In this document: positions 59,240 through 64,000 of the stretch, in pieces | Layout: each line of letters starts with the position of its first letter | Numbering within the stretch: position 1 is the stretch's first letter | From: Pisaster brevispinus | Taxonomy: Eukaryota > Echinodermata > Asteroidea > Forcipulatida > Asteriidae | Length of the DNA: 64,000 nt | Direction: 5' to 3' | Assembly: GCA_023634235.1 (NCBI GenBank) | Contig: JAMKCF010000006.1 | Span: 11,189,751 to 11,253,750 of the forward strand | The notes under the pieces: model-generated | Databases searched by the model: none | The model's input: the letters and a program-made list of their open reading frames with translations, nothing else | Told to the model about the DNA's origin: nothing | Position numbers and translations under genes: made by a program

Positions 59240-59625
59240 TCGGGGCCTAATTTCATTTCACAAAAGTAGCTAAGCACAACAATATTATGCTTAAAATCAG
59301 AATATCATTACCAGCCAAAACACCATGTTACATGAACCATCTGTGGCTGGTATCCTGCTCAGTTTTGCTAAGCAAAAAAAAAAAGGTTTAAAAGCAGTTC
59401 CTGCTTAAGCAGCTCTAATGTTGCGCCCAATCTCACAGAGCTGCTTAAGCACAAAAAGCAGCTGAGCATAGCAAAAATTATTATGCTTGTCAGAATAAGG
59501 TTACCAGCCACAAATACAATTTCACATGTACCATCTGTGACTGGAATCCTGCTAATTTTAGCTTAGCAGAAAAAAAACGCCAAGCATTTCTGCTTCAGCA
59601 GCTCTATGAATTTGGGCCCAGGCTG
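59240..59625. repeat. Two tandem copies of a fold-back repeat (M6)
   Basis: Each half starts with a GGGCC(T/C)AA-TTTCA or GCGCCCAATCTCACAGAGCT motif and contains GCTTAAGCA, TTACCAGCCA and ATCTGTG(G/A)CTGG. The whole ends GCAGCTCTATGAATTTGGGC. Partial copies lie at 5185-5295, 7440-7620 and 9285-9400. Confidence 0.7.
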
Positions 59626-60504
59626 CAAAGAACAACATTATAATCAAACTCACCATCATAGACACACACTCCCTCCCTACTCCCAAGCGACATTACAAAA
59701 TGCATCTCATATGCGATCATTAACACAAAATTCCCCTTGCTCTGTGGGAAGTGTAGATGATGGATAGTGCCCCGTAGTAATCCATGTGATGGCTCGACAT
59801 GGGTAGGGCCAATGCACAGCCTAGCCAAATCAATACTAAAGGAGGGTACAGGTTCAGCAAGAGGTAATTCCAAAGAGTCACCTCTGTTTTCTTGGGCTGT
59901 ATGGAGGAGTGAGCAGAAAATTGTCACCAGATGTAATTCTGGAGCCAATTATCAAATTGTTCTCTCTTTCTCTCTTACATTAAGGTTCGTCTTTCCCCAC
60001 TTTCTTAAGGGGAGTAGACATGGTAGATGTACTTTCATTCGAAATATTCTTGATAAAAATTCCACGACCGTCAGAAATGTTGCCAACAGTGTTTCCCGTC
60101 GAGCTGGAGTCACACAGCGGTTAAACCATGTACGTGTACATATGCTTAACCTTGTGTACAAGTACATGATGTGGACATTCAGCTTGGTGACTATTTCAGT
60201 GTAATGAACATTAATCTTTTTAGCAGTATACATCCAGGGTTTTTTTTATCCAACAGTTTTCAAGGAACATACAGTACATGAATGTCATTCTCATGTGGAA
60301 AATGTTTACCTTTATGCTTCAATTAAGATCGTTCCTTTTAAAGGCAATCCAGTGAAACATGTCCACTCCATGATAATGACTTACATGTAACGACAACCAA
60401 AGGTAAACCTGTTAATTATTCAGTCATTTGTTTACAATTTAATTACCTAACTTTTGTATGAAAAATATTAAACAACATATCGGACAACAATAGTTTTGTT
60501 TTCG

Positions 60505-60890
60505 TAAATGGAGTGTCCTAGCCGAGCGGTTTAGTGCATCGGACTCAAGGTCTTGCGGCTAAGTTATCAGGGTGTGGGTTTGAATCCCGGTCATGACACT
60601 TGTGTCCTAGAGCAAGACACTTGACTGTAACTGCTTCTCTTTACCTAGGGGTAAATGGGTACATGTGAGGGCAGAGGTGGTTCTTGTGATTGATTTAGCT
60701 TGGCGCGCTACATACTTGGCAGCACAGGCTCATGGTATATTCCCAAGGAAGCTGAGATGGTTTGAGAAATGAAATAAATGGCACGGCGACCAGCTGTGTA
60801 ATGATAATGTTGGAGCGCCATGAGCGTCACTGAGTGATGGATTAAAGTGCTACATGTATGTAAGAAGCCGCCATTATTATTAATGTTATT
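60505..60890 (+). repeat. tRNA-Leu-like SINE, tail type 1 (well preserved)
   Basis: AGTGTCCTAGCCGAGCGGTT (A box), GACTCAAGG in anticodon-loop position (CAA), GTGGGTTTGAATCCCGGTCA (B box) and GACACT closing a 6/7 acceptor-stem match. The core and tail follow (GGGGTAAATGGGTACATGTG, GAGGTGGTTCTTGTGATTG). The anticodon stem is weak and no terminator T-run follows the head, so it is a SINE head, not a tRNA gene. Confidence 0.88.
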
Positions 60891-62654
60891 ATTAAATGGA
60901 CACCAACCTTAAATGATGAATCTTTAAGAAGCATGTTTCTATTTAAATGAATATAAGGACATTGAAAAAACAATCTCCACAGTGTGAATACAACGTTTTA
61001 GCATTGATACTGACCATGGAGATTCTTCCTCCAGATTTCAAATTCTGTTCTTATGAATGCATGCTTGTAAATGAACATGCACGTGCCTCATGTAGTCATG
61101 TTAACTGACTGACATCTGATTCACTGATCACCTAGTCCATGCAATGGATTGACATGATGAAGGCTGCCCTCTATAGTTCAGAGGCTCCCACTGACACAAC
61201 AATACAAACATTCACTGAAGAGCACACACGTACATGTATGCTTATCTACAATTTAATGAAGCATTCATTTGAAACTGACAATATAGTGACAACTAATACA
61301 TGTAGGCAAAAATGTAATTTCTGTTGCTTTTCTTTCTTTCTTGTTTTTTTTTTCTTTCTTTTTTTCGGGGGTGGGGGTTTAACACTGTGTAAATGTCACC
61401 CTTGAAACTCACTGGATTTAAAACTGCATGGTAAAACACACTACAATGTACATGTAACACTCTCAATTTGACTAAATTTCTGCAGGCAAGTTTCAAAGGA
61501 AAAACAAGCAGAAAAGGATGTCGAACATGCTTCACTTTTTAGATACATAATGTAAGCTGTACACAACAGTAAGCAGGTATCCATTCAGACAAACAGTCAT
61601 TAAAAATGACAAATTACAACCGTTATTGGTTGAACAAAATGTTCTCTATTTGGCATAGGTCCGCATGCTTCACAAGTCTTTAACTAGCTACAGCTGGGGA
61701 TCTTCTATTTTTACTTGTCCACCTTGATGAGATATTGTTTGCAATTACCGCAATCATTTTTCTTTGAGAGTACCGCTGGAATGAAGAAACCATGACTTGA
61801 CAAAGCCAAGAGAACAAAGATTCTGTTTGAAGCCCTGGAATTTGTTGTTTCTCTTTCGAGAAAATACCATATTTATTCACTGTGAATCGCAAAACCTTGA
61901 CCATGAGATACGGCTGCCAATTGGGAGCCATGGGCGGAGCCAAGGCTGGAATCTTGGTCCACTCGGACTTACCTCCACTGAGCTGAATTACAATGAAATA
62001 CAACAGTAGATGCCCCTCGATGCCACGTGATCCTCTTCTTACAACAAAAGGACAAAGGCCTGGGATCGGATATTACCTAATAACAACCACCCAATGGCAG
62101 AATTTGAGCACTTTTTTACCACCACCTGTCCTTCTGTGGGTAAAAAGAAGTGTTGCACGGTGAGTGTGTGGTCTTGTGCATGCTCTGTAGTGGAAAATAC
62201 CGGCGACCTTTGTTCCGGTCATCCAGCATGACACAAAAACACAAAAGTCACATACCCCGGCATGCCACAGCGGAAACATGTCATCCAATATTAACTGGTG
62301 AAAAGTACACCAAGAACTCTCAAAGGTTGATTTTTGAACAATCTTATTATTACTAGAATCTATGAATGCATGCACACTCAGGGATGAGATTTGACGAATG
62401 TGAACATGTGAAAAAATGATTGTGGGCTGGGTTCTCCCTTGTTCTTGTCCTTGCTCCACTCAGATGTTCCAATTCAAGAGATTTCTGCATCACCAGAAAC
62501 ACACAACTACCAGACTACAGGTTTGGACATAATGTAGACCTATTTCTTTCTCACTTTCAGTGACAGCTATACTTCTTTCAAGAAAATTTGATGGCTCAAG
62601 GAGATTTCGAGAAGAAAATCCTAAAATCAGGAAAACAATCATGAGAGACCACAC

Positions 62655-62990
62655 ACCTGACGTCTCAAAATGGACTACATGGATGGCTTGTGCGTAAAGC
62701 GCTCGCCTGTCACCACTGTGGCCCAAGTTTGATTCCCGGCCGAGGCCATATGTGAGTAGAGTCATGAGCTGTTTCTCTCTTATGCCTTGAGGGTGTTTTT
62801 CCGGGCCCTCCAGTTTTCCTTCCTCCGAAAAAACACTTTCGAACTCAGGCTGGGCTCCGTGGTCACATATGGGTCCATGTGGCTGGCTGAAAAGGGCGCC
62901 CTTGCATGCTTGGGGCTCCAACACTATGTAGCAAAATCCTTTGCAGAGAGGATGATTAGCCTCCCAAATTATTATTATTACTAAATCAAC
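62655..62990 (+). repeat. tRNA-headed SINE of the second family
   Basis: Head with GCGTAAAGCGCTCGCCTGTC and GTTTGATTCCCGGCCGAGG. The tail includes GGCTGGCTGAAAAGGGCGCC and a final (ATT)n. Shares its head with 52855-53010. Confidence 0.75.
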
Positions 62991-62999
62991 TCCCTGTGC

Positions 63000-63400
63000 T
63001 GCTTAGATGGAGGTGATGACACACTGATAAACAGCAGCTGCAAAGGCTACAGAACTGGGCTGCTAAACTTGTCTATCGAGCCTAAAAGCATGACCATGCC
63101 ACACCTTCAAGAACTTCACTGGCTGCCAGCCAGGGATCTTGGGTTATGACTCTAAATGCCTCAACAACACAGCACCTGGTTATTTATCATCCCCACCGGC
63201 CTGGACGTTCAAGCCTTCGCTCAGCATCTGACACTACTCGCCTCATGGAATCAACCTCTGTCAAGCTTCTCCAGTCTGCATCAAGTCGAACCTTTTATCA
63301 TTTTGCTCCCTAAACCTGGAATGCACTGACTATTTCCATCAGCGAATCCAACTTTTTATGAAAATTAAAGAAGTGTATCAAAAATATGTATCAGCATATG
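63000..63400 (+). mobile_element. Decayed CR1/L2-like reverse-transcriptase C-terminus
   Basis: Reads LQRLQNWAAKLVYRA, stop, then after a frameshift LQELHWLPA, then HRPGRSSLRSASDTTRLMES and later TWNALTISIS. Stops and shifts show it is dead. It sits about 50-450 bp from the APC exon at 63450, in antisense orientation. Confidence 0.75.
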
Positions 63401-63449
63401 TACATATGTATGCATGATAAGGAAGGGGAAAATGGAAACAACATCTTAC

Positions 63450-63633
63450 CTCTCTTTTTCCAATTCTTGCATCTGCTTATTACAGTGGTCTCTCAGCTGC
63501 CTGTTTTGGGCGGGGCTGCCAGGCGTGTCGGCCGTGAGGCTGCTTGATGATGAATGCATGCTGGGTGGACTGTGTAGTTTGTAGGCTTTAAATGTAGCTG
63601 GAGACAGCGGAGACGCTAGAGGGGAGTAGCCTG
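63450..63633 (-). CDS. APC: APC exon upstream of the large intron (N-terminal linker, ends ELEKER)
   Basis: This internal exon encodes about 61 residues, rich in Ser and Pro, that end in QELEKER. The end matches the vertebrate LEELEKER helix just before the second coiled-coil stretch. The donor reads GAG|GTAAGA, with the Arg codon split after two bases (phase 2). The acceptor is ACCTACAG followed at once by another CAG (TACAGCAG), so a second start at 63630 is equally in frame and the exon is 184 or 181 bp. The human counterpart is about 202 bp with the same phases. The reading frame continues upstream past the acceptor to a Met, but that part is intronic. The preceding exon(s) lie beyond the window. 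Confidence 0.88.
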
Positions 63634-64000
63634 CTGTAGGTGCACACATGCGGGGGGAAAAAAAGGCCAGACTCTTTGTCAAAACTACCACCTTGCTTTG
63701 GTGAACAACTACTTGTTGGTATCAAGGGATAGTAGGTGTCAAAATTACTCAAGTCCCCAGCGGTAAGGAAAGGGTTAAAAATAGACACTACCCTCAAAAG
63801 ATTTTCCCTGGTCTCAAAAAGAACCTCGAGGGCAACCAATGGAGGAAGCTACGTGCATTTCAGCTCCCCATAAAATTCTGAGTCACCTAACTATTCACAG
63901 CCATATTTTGGGAAGAAGACCTGACTGATGCCGGACATGAACATAAATGATCTTTATACAAAGCTGTCAGTCCTCCTGATGTACTTGACTTTATCGTGTG
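63634..64000. other. Partial APC intron at the window edge
   Basis: This non-coding stretch lies 5' of the first visible APC exon. I see no exon with a convincing coiled-coil coding potential in it. A pyrimidine-rich tract and AG precede the exon at 63634-63650. Confidence 0.7.

Larger units (their letters stand above)
30958..63449 (-). other. Large APC intron (about 32.5 kb), container region
   Basis: Bounded by the donor at 63449/63448 and the acceptor AG at 30959/30958. No APC exon was found inside. The gaps between the repeats listed separately (for example 32560-33980, 34351-35270, 44075-45600, 47160-48440, 55780-57580 and 57750-59235) show only scattered short open frames, A/T-rich sequence and no recognised gene. 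Confidence 0.8.
9492..63633 (-). other. APC: APC gene locus, 5'-incomplete, nine coding exons visible
   Basis: This locus encodes adenomatous polyposis coli, scaffold of the beta-catenin destruction complex (with Axin, GSK3 and CK1) and a microtubule/EB1-binding protein. Nine exons join in a single reading frame, each junction with GT/AG signals, giving 3315 residues plus stop. The order matches the vertebrate protein: linker helices, armadillo domain, 15-aa and 20-aa beta-catenin repeats, SAMP motifs, basic region, EB1-type C-terminal region and PDZ ligand. The N-terminal coiled-coil exon(s) and the main promoter are outside the window. The first visible exon begins in phase 1 and ends in phase 2, as I recall for human coding exon 4. 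The largest intron (30958-63449) is about 32.5 kb. Confidence 0.97.

Noticed and set aside
59604..60233. Overlapping open frames on both strands near 60 kb
   Set aside because: Both strands are open over part of the stretch and neither shows a known motif or splice support; treated as chance.
60510..60600. tRNA-Leu(CAA)-like sequence as a functional tRNA gene
   Set aside because: The anticodon stem is mismatched, no Pol III terminator follows, and it continues into a SINE core and tail found elsewhere.

Overview
The window is nuclear DNA from an animal, most likely an echinoderm and perhaps a sea star. It is intron-rich, AT-rich and repeat-dense. The one protein-coding gene I can support is the Wnt-pathway tumour suppressor APC (adenomatous polyposis coli), on the minus strand. 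The echinoderm assignment rests on the APC protein looking like a deuterostome invertebrate orthologue. It also rests on the repeats: tRNA-headed SINEs carrying an ACTTGTGTCC-type core and many short TTAA-flanked elements, of kinds I associate with sea stars and urchins. That part is recall, not a search result.

Gene layout, read 5'->3' on the minus strand: nine coding exons run from 63633 down to 9492 (63450-63633, 30849-30957, 25270-25461, 22425-22919, 21851-21968, 20595-20831, 19739-19831, 17500-18788, 9492-16724). All junctions have GT donors and AG acceptors, and the reading phase is continuous (2,0,0,0,1,1,1,0). Together they encode 3315 residues. The first coding exon or exons, with the N-terminal dimerisation coiled coil (about 73 codons in human), lie beyond position 64000. 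The whole protein would therefore be roughly 3390 aa, against 2843 aa in human. The order is coiled-coil/linker exons, an armadillo repeat domain, three 15-aa beta-catenin repeats, nine 20-aa repeats interleaved with three SAMP (Axin-binding) motifs, a long Ser/Pro/Arg-rich basic microtubule-binding region, and a conserved C-terminus ending in a PDZ ligand.

Region by region: 1-3845 is flanking sequence built largely of SINE, MITE and LINE remnants. 3846-9491 is probably a long 3' UTR. 9492-30957 holds eight exons with modest introns. 30958-63449 is a single intron of about 32.5 kb packed with transposon debris, simple repeats, a 23-bp minisatellite and a CpG-richer block near 48.45-49.15 kb that may be an internal promoter/first exon. 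63450-63633 is the most 5' exon visible.

I saw no second protein-coding gene, no rRNA, no functional tRNA gene and no CRISPR. The most interesting material is (i) the enlarged, internally repetitive APC tail and changed exon structure, (ii) several MITE families with TTAA duplications and nested insertions, and (iii) SINEs with one shared head/core and at least three different 3' tails, one tail also found downstream of a reverse-transcriptase remnant.
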